12,357 nt of DNA from JADKIH01 sp031367345 (lineage in GTDB: Bacteria > Bacteroidota > Bacteroidia > AKYH767-A > 2013-40CM-41-45), in assembly GCA_031367345.1 (NCBI GenBank), contig JANLPR010000012.1:1-12357 (forward strand). Reading direction: 5' to 3'. How positions within the stretch are numbered: the first letter of the stretch is position 1; every line of letters starts with the position of its first letter. The notes below the pieces were generated by a model. It saw nothing but the letters and a program-made list of their open reading frames with translations, was not told where the DNA came from and did not search any database. Below, piece after piece: positions 5,614 to 12,357 of the stretch. The translations under genes were made by a program, and so were the position numbers.

Positions 5614-6427
5614 ATACTCTGTTTAGAATTTCTGCAATTGCTTTTAAATTTTTTTCGGAGATAAGTTGGTGACCGGTATCTATAATATTCACTTCGCAAT
5701 TATCTGCCACATCTTTCTTAAACGTATTGCCAAGTGATGGTGGCATAAGAACATCCCACTTTCCAAAAAACAAATATGCCTTCTTGTCTTCTGCTTTTAA
5801 AAATGATTTGATCAGTGGTAAATTAGGTATTGCAAAACGATAGATCATCCAGGTGTTATACACTTTGTCTCTACGCATCTGGTTTTCTAAATTGTATTTT
5901 AAAAAGCGAAATTTTTTTTCCGGCAACATTCTAAAACGAACCATCAGCTCACCCAATTTTATGATTCTAGTAGGATTGGTAACTACTCTTTGAAATAATT
6001 TTTTACCGAAATAATTTCGTGTTACAAATCGATAAAGTCCTGTTGGTTTTAATCCGTCGGGCGCTAAAAGAATTATCTTTCCAATTTTTTTTGATTGTAA
6101 TTCATAGAGCCAAAGAGCAATTCGGCCTCCCAAACTGTAGCCAATTAAATCATATTGATCGGCAGGAAATCGCTCGAATATCTGCTTGTGAAGTTGAATG
6201 AAATTTGCATCGTTAAGTCCGGCTTGAACGTGTTCTGAAGATGCGAAACTGCCACCATGAAAATATAAGTTTACAGAAATAAGGGTGTATTCAGCAAGCA
6301 ACGTGTACAGCGGCTCAAATTCTTGTGCTTCATTGTCGAAACCATGAAAAGCAATTAGCTTTTTAGGCCCATTGCCAAAAACAAATAATTCAATTACGGA
6401 ATCGCCAAATTTCAACTCTAATCTCAC
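5612..6427 (-). CDS. Alpha/beta-fold hydrolase
   Basis: A 271-residue single-domain alpha/beta hydrolase with no signal peptide, so probably cytosolic. The catalytic set is complete: oxyanion-hole HGF at 28-30, nucleophile S98 in GYSLGG, acid D225 in FGKWDVLMP, and H253 in DTGHQLI. A helical cap is likely between about 124 and 210. The substrate (ester, lactone, thioester or other) cannot be inferred. The start is GTG at 6427-6425; the first strand LELKFGDSVIELFVFG follows at once, so little could be missing. A TATCTTTA box (one mismatch to TAnnTTTG) ends only a few bases upstream, so the mRNA may have a very short leader or none. It is convergent with rpmH, sharing a terminator, and divergent from carB. 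I see no functional link to either. Confidence 0.9.
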   Translation of the reverse strand: MRLELKFGDSVIELFVFGNGPKKLIAFHGFDNEAQEFEPLYTLLAEYTLISVNLYFHGGSFASSEHVQAGLNDANFIQLHKQIFERFPADQYDLIGYSLGGRIALWLYELQSKKIGKIILLAPDGLKPTGLYRFVTRNYFGKKLFQRVVTNPTRIIKLGELMVRFRMLPEKKFRFLKYNLENQMRRDKVYNTWMIYRFAIPNLPLIKSFLKAEDKKAYLFFGKWDVLMPPSLGNTFKKDVADNCEVNIIDTGHQLISEKNLKAIAEILNRV

Positions 6428-6541
6428 AAGGGTAAAGATACGTTTTCAATCAAGTCGATTCGCGATTACTGTCATAATTGCTGAGAAAAACGTAGATTTA
6501 AAAAGCAAGTATTTTCTTTCTTTAAATATTAACACCTTGTC

Positions 6542-6553
6542 GATAATATTATC
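6542..6553. promoter_or_regulatory. Perfect 12-bp palindrome upstream of carB (possible operator)
   Basis: GATAATATTATC is its own reverse complement. It ends 22 bp before the carB -7 box, in and just above the place where a -33 element would lie, and no TTTG is present there. A dimeric regulator could bind. No known operator consensus is recognised, and AT-rich palindromes of this size also arise by chance. Confidence 0.3.
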
Positions 6554-6575
6554 AAAAAGAAACGAAGTTTAAATG

Positions 6576-6583
6576 TAATTTTG
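6576..6583 (+). promoter_or_regulatory. Putative -7 promoter element for carB
   Basis: TAATTTTG is a perfect TAnnTTTG match. It predicts transcription from about 6590 and a leader of about 47 bases, which contains a small GC hairpin (GCCG 6598-6601 with CGGC 6606-6609, loop TCGT). There is no -33 TTTG. Confidence 0.5.
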
Positions 6584-6636
6584 CCTGACTTTTAAAAGCC
6601 GTCGTCGGCAGGAAGTCTCTACTAATTTTCAGCCTT

Positions 6637-9453
6637 ATGCCAAGAGATATTTCCATTAAATCTGTACTTATTATCGGGAGTGGCCCAATCGTTATAGGTC
6701 AAGCTTGCGAATTTGATTACTCAGGTTCTCAAGCGGCTCGTTCGTTACGTGAAGAAGGAATTGAAGTTGTTCTTATCAATTCAAATCCTGCTACAATCAT
6801 GACCGATCCTGTTACGGCCGATCATGTGTATCTCAAGCCGCTCACAAAAAAATCGATCAGCGAAATTCTCGAGCAGCATAAAATCGATGCAGTTCTTCCA
6901 ACTATGGGTGGACAAACAGCATTGAACCTTGCTATTGATTGCGATAAAGCAGGCATCTGGAACAAATATGGTGTACGCATTATTGGTGTCGATATAGATG
7001 CCATCAATACCACCGAAGATCGGGAGAAATTCAGATTGAGAATGATTGAATTAAAGGCCGGTGTTTGTAAAGGTAGAACAGCTACTTCTTTTCTGGAAGG
7101 AAAAGAAATTGCACAAGAAATTGGTTTCCCTCTTGTAATACGTCCTTCTTTCACTCTTGGTGGTACAGGCGGTGGATTCGTACATACGAAAGAAGAGTTT
7201 GATGAATTTCTTCATCGTGGTCTTCATGCGTCGCCAACTCATGAGGTACTTATTGAACAATCTATTTCTGGTTGGAAGGAATTTGAACTGGAACTTCTTC
7301 GTGATGCTGCCGGAAATGTGATCATCATTTGCTCAATAGAAAATTTTGATCCGATGGGAATTCATACCGGCGACTCAATCACAGTTGCTCCTGCTATGAC
7401 GCTCTCGGATGTAACCTATCAGCTAATGCGCGACCTAGCCATCAAATGTATGAACGGTATCGGAAACTTCGCAGGGGGGTGTAACATTCAGTTTTCTGTT
7501 AATCCTCATGATGAAACTGAAATAATAGTAATTGAAATCAACCCGCGTGTATCTCGCTCTTCTGCTTTGGCTTCTAAAGCAACCGGATATCCAATTGCAA
7601 AAATTGCAACTAAATTAGCTATCGGTTATCACCTCGATGAATTGAAAAATCAGATTACAAAAAGTACGTCTGCCTTTTTCGAACCTACACTCGATTATGT
7701 AATTGTAAAAGTTCCTCGTTGGAATTTCGATAAGTTTCAAGGAACTGATCGTCACCTAGGATTGCAAATGAAATCGGTTGGTGAAGCAATGGGTATTGGT
7801 AGAAGTTTTCAAGAAGCTCTCCAAAAGGCTTGTCAGTCGCTCGAAATAAAACGTAATGGACTTGGTGCCGATGGACGAGAAATACGTGAGCAAGATGAAA
7901 TTCTAGATAGTCTCGAAAAGCCACGATGGAATCGATTGTTCCATATTTACGATGCGTTTAAGTTGGGAATTCCATTTCAAACAATTCAGCGATTAACAAA
8001 GATTGACTCGTGGTTTCTTCGTCAAATAGAAGAATTGATTCAACTCGAAAAAGAAATAGAAAAATTTACAGTCGATTCCATTCCTCGCGAACTATTGATG
8101 GAAGCTAAGAAGAAAGGATATGCAGATCGACAGGTCGCTCATCTACTTCGTTGTTTAGAAAGTCAAGTCTTCAAAAAGCGTGGAGAATTAGGTATTCGTA
8201 GAGTATGGAAAATGGTTGATACGTGCGCTGCTGAGTTCGAAGCTAAAACACCGTATTACTATTCTACCTTCGACGAAGAAAATGAAAGTCATCGTTCAGA
8301 CAAAAAGAAAATAATTATTCTTGGCTCCGGACCAAATCGTATAGGGCAAGGAATTGAATTTGATTATAGTTGTGTACATGGTGTACTTGCTGCCAAAGAA
8401 TGTGGCTACGAAACGATCATGATCAATTGTAATCCTGAAACAGTTTCAACAGATTTTGACATTTCCGATAAACTTTATTTCGAACCTGTTTTCTGGGAGC
8501 ATATTTATGAGATTATCGAACACGAAAAACCGGAAGGGGTCATTGTTCAGCTAGGCGGACAAACTGCTTTGAAGTTAGCTGAAAAATTAAATAAGTACGG
8601 AATAAAAATTATTGGAACAACGTTTGAATCGCTCGACCTTGCTGAAGATCGCGGTCGATTCTCTACACTCTTACAGCAGCTGGGAATTCCTTATCCGAAA
8701 TTTGCAGTAGTTGAAAATACAGATCAAGTAAGAGGACTTTCGAAAGAAATAGGGTTCCCGTTATTGGTTCGTCCCTCGTATGTATTAGGTGGTCAAAGTA
8801 TGAAAATCGTAATCAACGACGATGAATTAGAAACACATGTAATTAAAATTTTACACGATATTCCCGATAATAAAATTTTGCTCGATCACTTTTTACAAAA
8901 TGCCATTGAAGCGGAGGCCGATGCTATTTGTGACGGAGAAAATGTTTATATCATAGGAATTATGGAACACATTGAGCCGGCCGGAATTCATAGTGGTGAT
9001 AGCAATGCTGTACTTCCGCCATTTGATTTAAGCGATAATGTGATTAAACAGATTGAAGAAATTACTCATCGTATAGCAAAGGCAATGAAAGTTATTGGAC
9101 TTATCAATATACAATTCGCCATTAAGAATGAAATTGTGTATGTGATCGAAGCGAATCCGCGTGCATCGCGAACGGTACCTTTCATAGCGAAAGCTTACAA
9201 CGAACCGTATGTTAACTACGCAACAAAAGTGATGCTTGGCGTGAATAAAGTAACTGACTTCAACTTTAATCCTAGAAAGTCAGGGTATGCGATCAAAGTA
9301 CCGGTTTTCTCGTTCAATAAATTCTTAGATGTAAATAAAGAACTAGGGCCGGAAATGAAATCGACCGGTGAGGCTATCTATTTTATAGATGACTTAAATG
9401 ACGAATTCTTCCAAAAAATATATTCAGAACGCAATTTATATTTATCACGCTAA
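6637..9453 (+). CDS. carB: Carbamoyl-phosphate synthase large subunit, without allosteric domain
   Basis: CarB makes carbamoyl phosphate from bicarbonate, ammonia delivered by the glutaminase CarA, and two ATP, feeding pyrimidine and arginine synthesis. Both synthetase halves are present. The N-terminal carboxyphosphate half (about 1-400) has R169 in RPSFTLGGTGGG and the metal ligands E300 and N302 in EINPRVSRSS. The oligomerisation region is about 403-555. The C-terminal carbamoyl-phosphate half (about 556-925) opens with LGSGPNRIGQGIEFDYS and has R712 in RPSYVLGGQSM and E838/N840 in EANPRASRTVPF. The protein ends at 938 residues, just after GPEMKSTGEAIYFIDDLNDE. The MGS-like allosteric domain that occupies about 937-1073 in E. 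coli is absent. The stop is followed directly by a different gene, so this is not a frameshift. Similar lengths are usual in Bacteroidota, as I recall. ATG at 6637 gives the standard MPRDISIKSVLIIGSGP start. carA is not in the window. Confidence 0.97.
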   Translation: MPRDISIKSVLIIGSGPIVIGQACEFDYSGSQAARSLREEGIEVVLINSNPATIMTDPVTADHVYLKPLTKKSISEILEQHKIDAVLPTMGGQTALNLAIDCDKAGIWNKYGVRIIGVDIDAINTTEDREKFRLRMIELKAGVCKGRTATSFLEGKEIAQEIGFPLVIRPSFTLGGTGGGFVHTKEEFDEFLHRGLHASPTHEVLIEQSISGWKEFELELLRDAAGNVIIICSIENFDPMGIHTGDSITVAPAMTLSDVTYQLMRDLAIKCMNGIGNFAGGCNIQFSVNPHDETEIIVIEINPRVSRSSALASKATGYPIAKIATKLAIGYHLDELKNQITKSTSAFFEPTLDYVIVKVPRWNFDKFQGTDRHLGLQMKSVGEAMGIGRSFQEALQKACQSLEIKRNGLGADGREIREQDEILDSLEKPRWNRLFHIYDAFKLGIPFQTIQRLTKIDSWFLRQIEELIQLEKEIEKFTVDSIPRELLMEAKKKGYADRQVAHLLRCLESQVFKKRGELGIRRVWKMVDTCAAEFEAKTPYYYSTFDEENESHRSDKKKIIILGSGPNRIGQGIEFDYSCVHGVLAAKECGYETIMINCNPETVSTDFDISDKLYFEPVFWEHIYEIIEHEKPEGVIVQLGGQTALKLAEKLNKYGIKIIGTTFESLDLAEDRGRFSTLLQQLGIPYPKFAVVENTDQVRGLSKEIGFPLLVRPSYVLGGQSMKIVINDDELETHVIKILHDIPDNKILLDHFLQNAIEAEADAICDGENVYIIGIMEHIEPAGIHSGDSNAVLPPFDLSDNVIKQIEEITHRIAKAMKVIGLINIQFAIKNEIVYVIEANPRASRTVPFIAKAYNEPYVNYATKVMLGVNKVTDFNFNPRKSGYAIKVPVFSFNKFLDVNKELGPEMKSTGEAIYFIDDLNDEFFQKIYSERNLYLSR

Positions 9454-9457
9454 ACCG

Positions 9458-9685
9458 ATGCAAGAGTTTCTAATTATCTCGATCGTTGTCTTATTGTTTT
9501 TCGGGGCTATAAGACGGTACATTTTTTTTAACGCTCACAATGCTTTCAATAAAGCTGCCGAAGATTTTATGAAACGACAGGAAGAGGAAGACAAGAAACG
9601 AAAAGAAGATGGCAGAGTATATGTCGATACCAAAAAGAGAGTAAGTAAGAATGAAAAATTCGACGATTACGAAGAAATAAAGTAA
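9458..9685 (+). CDS. Small membrane-anchored protein, DUF4834-like
   Basis: A 75-residue protein of unknown function, starting at ATG 9458, 4 bp after the carB stop. An upstream ATG at 9398 in the same frame lies inside carB and would add 20 poorly fitting residues, so it is rejected. Residues 3-17 (EFLIISIVVLLFFGA) form one membrane helix. The rest is highly charged: a likely helix rich in E, K and R (about 33-51), then GRVYVDTKKR and an acidic end, FDDYEEIK. A short N-terminal anchor, charged tail and terminal DYEE match my memory of the Bacteroidota family DUF4834. With the helix at the extreme N-terminus and basic RR right after it, the tail is probably cytoplasmic. It is probably cotranscribed with carB, but no role in carbamoyl-phosphate synthesis is implied. 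Confidence 0.75.
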   Translation: MQEFLIISIVVLLFFGAIRRYIFFNAHNAFNKAAEDFMKRQEEEDKKRKEDGRVYVDTKKRVSKNEKFDDYEEIK

Positions 9686-9699
9686 TCGGTAAGCGTTTC

Positions 9700-9732
9700 A
9701 TTATACTTTACCATTTCAAGATTATACTCACC
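9700..9732 (+). repeat. Short direct repeat ATTATACT, 21-bp spacing
   Basis: ATTATACTTTACC (9700-9712) and ATTATACTCACC (9721-9732) share an 8-base core and a similar tail. The spacing of 21 bp is about two helical turns. They lie about 94-126 bp upstream of the YfhO-family start. The match is short enough to be chance. Confidence 0.25.
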
Positions 9733-9797
9733 TTTTTATTAGCTTTTAGGAGGTAAAAATCGACGCTATTTTATAGCTAAAACAATCATATTTTACA

Positions 9798-9805
9798 TAT
9801 ATTCG
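9798..9805 (+). promoter_or_regulatory. Weak -7-like element before the YfhO-family gene
   Basis: TATATTCG differs from TAnnTTTG at one base and lies 20 bp before the ATG at 9826. There is no clear -33 element. The 140-bp gap after the small gene and the absence of a strong terminator leave it open whether the gene also belongs to the carB transcript. Confidence 0.25.
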
Positions 9806-9825
9806 CCTTTCCATATAAGACAACT

Positions 9826-12306
9826 ATGAAAAAAATCCTTCCTCACTTAATTGCTATTGGTGCATTTTTAGTGATCACTTTTATGTATTTCTCGCCGATG
9901 CTAAGCGGCAAAGAAATGAAACAATCTGATATTGCCAATTGGGAAGGGATGTCGAAAGAGATCACAGATTTTCAAGACCAACATCATGAATCTACGTATT
10001 GGACTAACAGTATGTTTGGTGGAATGCCGGCATATCAGATCTCGGCGGTTTATCCTTTTACAATAATAAAATATGTAGATGAAATTGTTACGTTAGGTTT
10101 GCCTACGCCTGCGAATTATCTTTTTCTCTTTATGTTGGGATTTTATTTTCTGCTACTCACTTTAAAAGTTGATAAACGACTAGCTCTTGTAGGAGCCGTT
10201 GGATTTGCTTTCTCATCCTATTTTTTAATTTTCATAGGTACTGGACATAATTCTAAAGTTCATGCTATCGGTTATATGGCTCCAGTGATTGCCGGAATTA
10301 TCATGACTTTTCGTGGCAAACATTTACTGGGTGCTTCTATTACCGGATTGGCACTTGCATTAGAGCTTTATGCAAATCACTTGCAAATTACTTACTACTT
10401 AATGATGGTAGTCGTTATCTTAGGTCTTATCTTTTTATACGAAGCTATTCGTGAAAAAAAGATAACAGACTATTTTAAAGCTGCAGGTTTATTGGTTGTT
10501 GTTTCCGGACTTGCTGTGATGAGCAATATTACCAATTTGTGGGCTACACAGGAATATGGTAAATACAGTACACGTGGTCCGTCGGAACTTACAGCGAATA
10601 AAGAAAATCAAACATCAGGTCTCGATAGAGATTATATAACTGATTGGAGCTACGGAATTGGCGAAACATTTACACTCATAATACCAAATTTTAAAGGTGG
10701 TGCCAGTGAAGCGATCTCGCAAAATAACAAAGAAGTCTTGAAAAATGTCGATCCTAATTACCGTCAGTACGTTTCCGGATTTGGCGCTTACTTTGGTGAT
10801 CAACCATTCACAGGCGGGCCGTTGTATATCGGTGCCATTTTGGTTTTATTATTCGTAATCGGATTATTTGTTGTAGAAGGTCCGTTGAAATGGTGGATCG
10901 TAGCATCTACAGCTTTATCGATCATGTTAAGTTGGGGAAAATATTTTATGTCGTTCACGAATTTTTTCCTGGACAATGTTCCCGGTTATGATAAATTTAG
11001 AGCGGTAACTACAATTTTAGTGATTGCTGAATTAACGATCCCATTGATGGCGGTTCTTGCTGTGGATAAAATGATCAAAGAAGAAAATTTCTTTACTCAA
11101 TATAAAAAGAAATTATTTATCGCGATGGGAATAGTAATCGGTTTTGTTTTGTTAGTGAAAATTTCTCCGTCAACTTTTACAAACTTGTATACTGATAGAG
11201 AATATGATCAAGTTTTATCATCGGTAAAAGGACAACAAAATTCGCAGCAGATAGCCGACGATTTTTTTGCAGCCGTTTCAAGTGCGCGCGAGCAAATTGT
11301 TAGTTCTGATGCAGGTCGATCGTTGATCTTATTGCTTTTGGCTGGAGGATTGATTTTTGCTTTTGCTAAAAATCGTTTTAGAAAAGAGTTCTTGATCTAT
11401 GGATTATTTCTATTAATCATGATTGACTTGATAGGAGTAGATCGACGTTATGTAGATTCAGACTCATTTGTTAAAAAGACTGCGAACAGTGCGCCATTTC
11501 CGGAAAGTTCTGCCGATGCTTTTATCAAAGCCGATCCAACATTAAGTTATCGCGTTTTGAATATAGCAGCAAATACGTTTAATGACGCCAGTACATCTTA
11601 TTATCATCAGTCGATAGGTGGTTATCATGGAGCAAAACTAAAGCGTTATAAAGAATTGATCGACGCTCGGCTTAGCACAGAAATGGCTACGATCAGAACG
11701 GCTATGCAAAAACCTGATTCATCTTTTGAAAAATTAATGAGTAGTCAGTCTGCTTTGAATATGTTGAATACAAAATATATTATTTACAATCCGGAAGCAC
11801 AGCCACTAGAAAACAAAGGTGCTTTAGGAAATGCATGGTTTGTTAGTGAAGTAAAAGAAGTTGCTAATGCCGATTCAGAACTTTCGGCATTGAATAATTT
11901 TAATCCGAAACAAACAGCAATTGTTGATGTTCGTTACAAAGATGTATTGAATGGTTTGTCGATTCAAGGAGATAGTGGAGCAACAATAAAAATGACTTCC
12001 TATAAGCCGAATCATTTGCAGTATGAATCGAATTCGACTGCAGAGCATCTAGCCGTTTTCTCAGAGATCTATTATGATAAAGGTTGGAATGCTTATGTTG
12101 ACGGAAAGAAAGTAGATTACGTACGTGCTGATTATGTGTTGCGTGCAATGAGAATTCCGGCAGGCAAGCATCAGGTAGAATGGAAGTTTGAGCCGGAAGT
12201 AGTAGCTACCGGAAGTAAAATGACATTGGCAGGTTCTGCCTTATTAATTTTGTTCTTTCTAGGAGTTATGTACAAAGAATTAACCGCACAAAAAAACCAG
12301 GCATAA
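9826..12306 (+). CDS. YfhO-family polytopic membrane protein (GT-C-like glycosyltransferase)
   Basis: An 826-residue integral membrane protein of the YfhO family. In Bacillus and Listeria, YfhO-type proteins are the GT-C-fold enzymes that place a lipid-linked sugar on an envelope polymer outside the membrane, working with a cytoplasmic glycosyltransferase. Here the first helix (about 5-23) is followed by a large extracytoplasmic loop with a conserved-looking HHESTYWTNSMFGGMPAYQ (53-71), then roughly ten further helices up to about 535. A soluble extracytoplasmic domain follows (about 540-795), with SIGGYHGAKLKRY (597-609) and LNMLNTKYII (644-653). It ends with the family signature SEIYYDKGWNAYVDGK (746-761) and a last helix (about 797-815). 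It is full length. A family 4 glycosyltransferase starts 4 bp downstream, which suggests a shared glycan job. The donor sugar and the acceptor are unknown. Confidence 0.9.
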   Translation: MKKILPHLIAIGAFLVITFMYFSPMLSGKEMKQSDIANWEGMSKEITDFQDQHHESTYWTNSMFGGMPAYQISAVYPFTIIKYVDEIVTLGLPTPANYLFLFMLGFYFLLLTLKVDKRLALVGAVGFAFSSYFLIFIGTGHNSKVHAIGYMAPVIAGIIMTFRGKHLLGASITGLALALELYANHLQITYYLMMVVVILGLIFLYEAIREKKITDYFKAAGLLVVVSGLAVMSNITNLWATQEYGKYSTRGPSELTANKENQTSGLDRDYITDWSYGIGETFTLIIPNFKGGASEAISQNNKEVLKNVDPNYRQYVSGFGAYFGDQPFTGGPLYIGAILVLLFVIGLFVVEGPLKWWIVASTALSIMLSWGKYFMSFTNFFLDNVPGYDKFRAVTTILVIAELTIPLMAVLAVDKMIKEENFFTQYKKKLFIAMGIVIGFVLLVKISPSTFTNLYTDREYDQVLSSVKGQQNSQQIADDFFAAVSSAREQIVSSDAGRSLILLLLAGGLIFAFAKNRFRKEFLIYGLFLLIMIDLIGVDRRYVDSDSFVKKTANSAPFPESSADAFIKADPTLSYRVLNIAANTFNDASTSYYHQSIGGYHGAKLKRYKELIDARLSTEMATIRTAMQKPDSSFEKLMSSQSALNMLNTKYIIYNPEAQPLENKGALGNAWFVSEVKEVANADSELSALNNFNPKQTAIVDVRYKDVLNGLSIQGDSGATIKMTSYKPNHLQYESNSTAEHLAVFSEIYYDKGWNAYVDGKKVDYVRADYVLRAMRIPAGKHQVEWKFEPEVVATGSKMTLAGSALLILFFLGVMYKELTAQKNQA

Positions 12307-12310
12307 TAAT

Positions 12311-12357
12311 TTGAAAAAGGTGCTGATCATTACCTACTATTGGCCGCCGAGTGGGGG
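12311..12357 (+). CDS. N-terminus of a family 4 glycosyltransferase (cut by the window edge)
   Basis: Only 15 codons are present: MKKVLIITYYWPPSG, then GG of a sixteenth. This is the classic first strand and glycine loop of GT-B family 4 glycosyltransferases, where the glycine-rich turn precedes the acceptor-binding region; in Bacteroidota the text commonly continues GAGVQRW. The start is TTG at 12311, four bases after the YfhO-family stop, read as Met because the strand begins right there. The close spacing predicts cotranscription with the YfhO-family gene. The substrate is unknown. Confidence 0.75.
   Translation, partial: MKKVLIITYYWPPSG

Noticed and set aside
6598..6609. GC hairpin GCCG-TCGT-CGGC in the carB leader as a riboswitch or attenuator
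   Set aside because: The stem is only 4 bp, with no T-run and no competing structure or leader peptide that I can see.
9747..9754. Strong Shine-Dalgarno-like TAGGAGGT in the gap before the YfhO-family gene
   Set aside because: No start codon lies at a usable distance, and the genes here do not use Shine-Dalgarno sequences.
9739..9780. Inverted repeat TTAGCT / AGCTAA upstream of the YfhO-family gene
   Set aside because: Only 6 bp of stem with a 30-base loop and no T-run; expected by chance in AT-rich DNA.

Overview
The window reads as a chromosomal segment of a member of the Bacteroidota, probably an environmental Cytophagia/Chitinophagia/Flavobacteriia-like lineage. I base this on four things: AT-rich DNA; starts without Shine-Dalgarno sequences; promoters of the TAnnTTTG (-7) type, the best of which also has a -33 TTTG; and protein variants typical of the phylum (a 938-residue CarB, a Tgt without the zinc cysteines, a DUF4834-like small protein, a YfhO protein followed by a glycosyltransferase). 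I see no phage, transposon, CRISPR array, tRNA or rRNA. Nearly all of the coding content is housekeeping or cell-envelope.

Layout. 1-238 has no supportable gene. 239-2725 (minus strand) holds tgt followed by an LptG-type lipopolysaccharide-export permease. The 279-bp gap between them is unusual: about 217 bp of it is a continuous 7-bp-register repeat tract. A divergent promoter region (about 2726-2837) separates tgt from a plus-strand run: a membrane-bound family 2 glycosyltransferase (2838-3962), an ECF-like sigma factor overlapping it by 10 bp, then rsmG. rpmH follows with its own near-consensus promoter and a strong hairpin terminator. The terminator is shared with a convergent alpha/beta hydrolase (5612-6427, minus). 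Divergent from the hydrolase is carB (6637-9453), followed after 4 bp by a small membrane protein, then a large YfhO-family membrane protein (9826-12306). The first 15 codons of a family 4 glycosyltransferase run off the right edge.

How the genes fit together. Two themes recur. One is the translation apparatus: Tgt (tRNA queuosine), RsmG (16S rRNA m7G) and L34. The other is envelope glycan and LPS biogenesis: LptG, the GT2, YfhO and the GT4. The GT2-sigma overlap suggests co-expression of an envelope enzyme with a regulator. CarB supplies carbamoyl phosphate for pyrimidines and arginine; its small-subunit partner CarA is not in this window.

No clearly new multi-gene system was found. The points most worth a second look are the heptad repeat tract upstream of lptG, the loss of all three zinc-ligand cysteines in Tgt, the CarB lacking its allosteric domain, and a perfect 12-bp palindrome upstream of the carB -7 box. 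Four of the ten genes with a visible start appear to begin with TTG or GTG.
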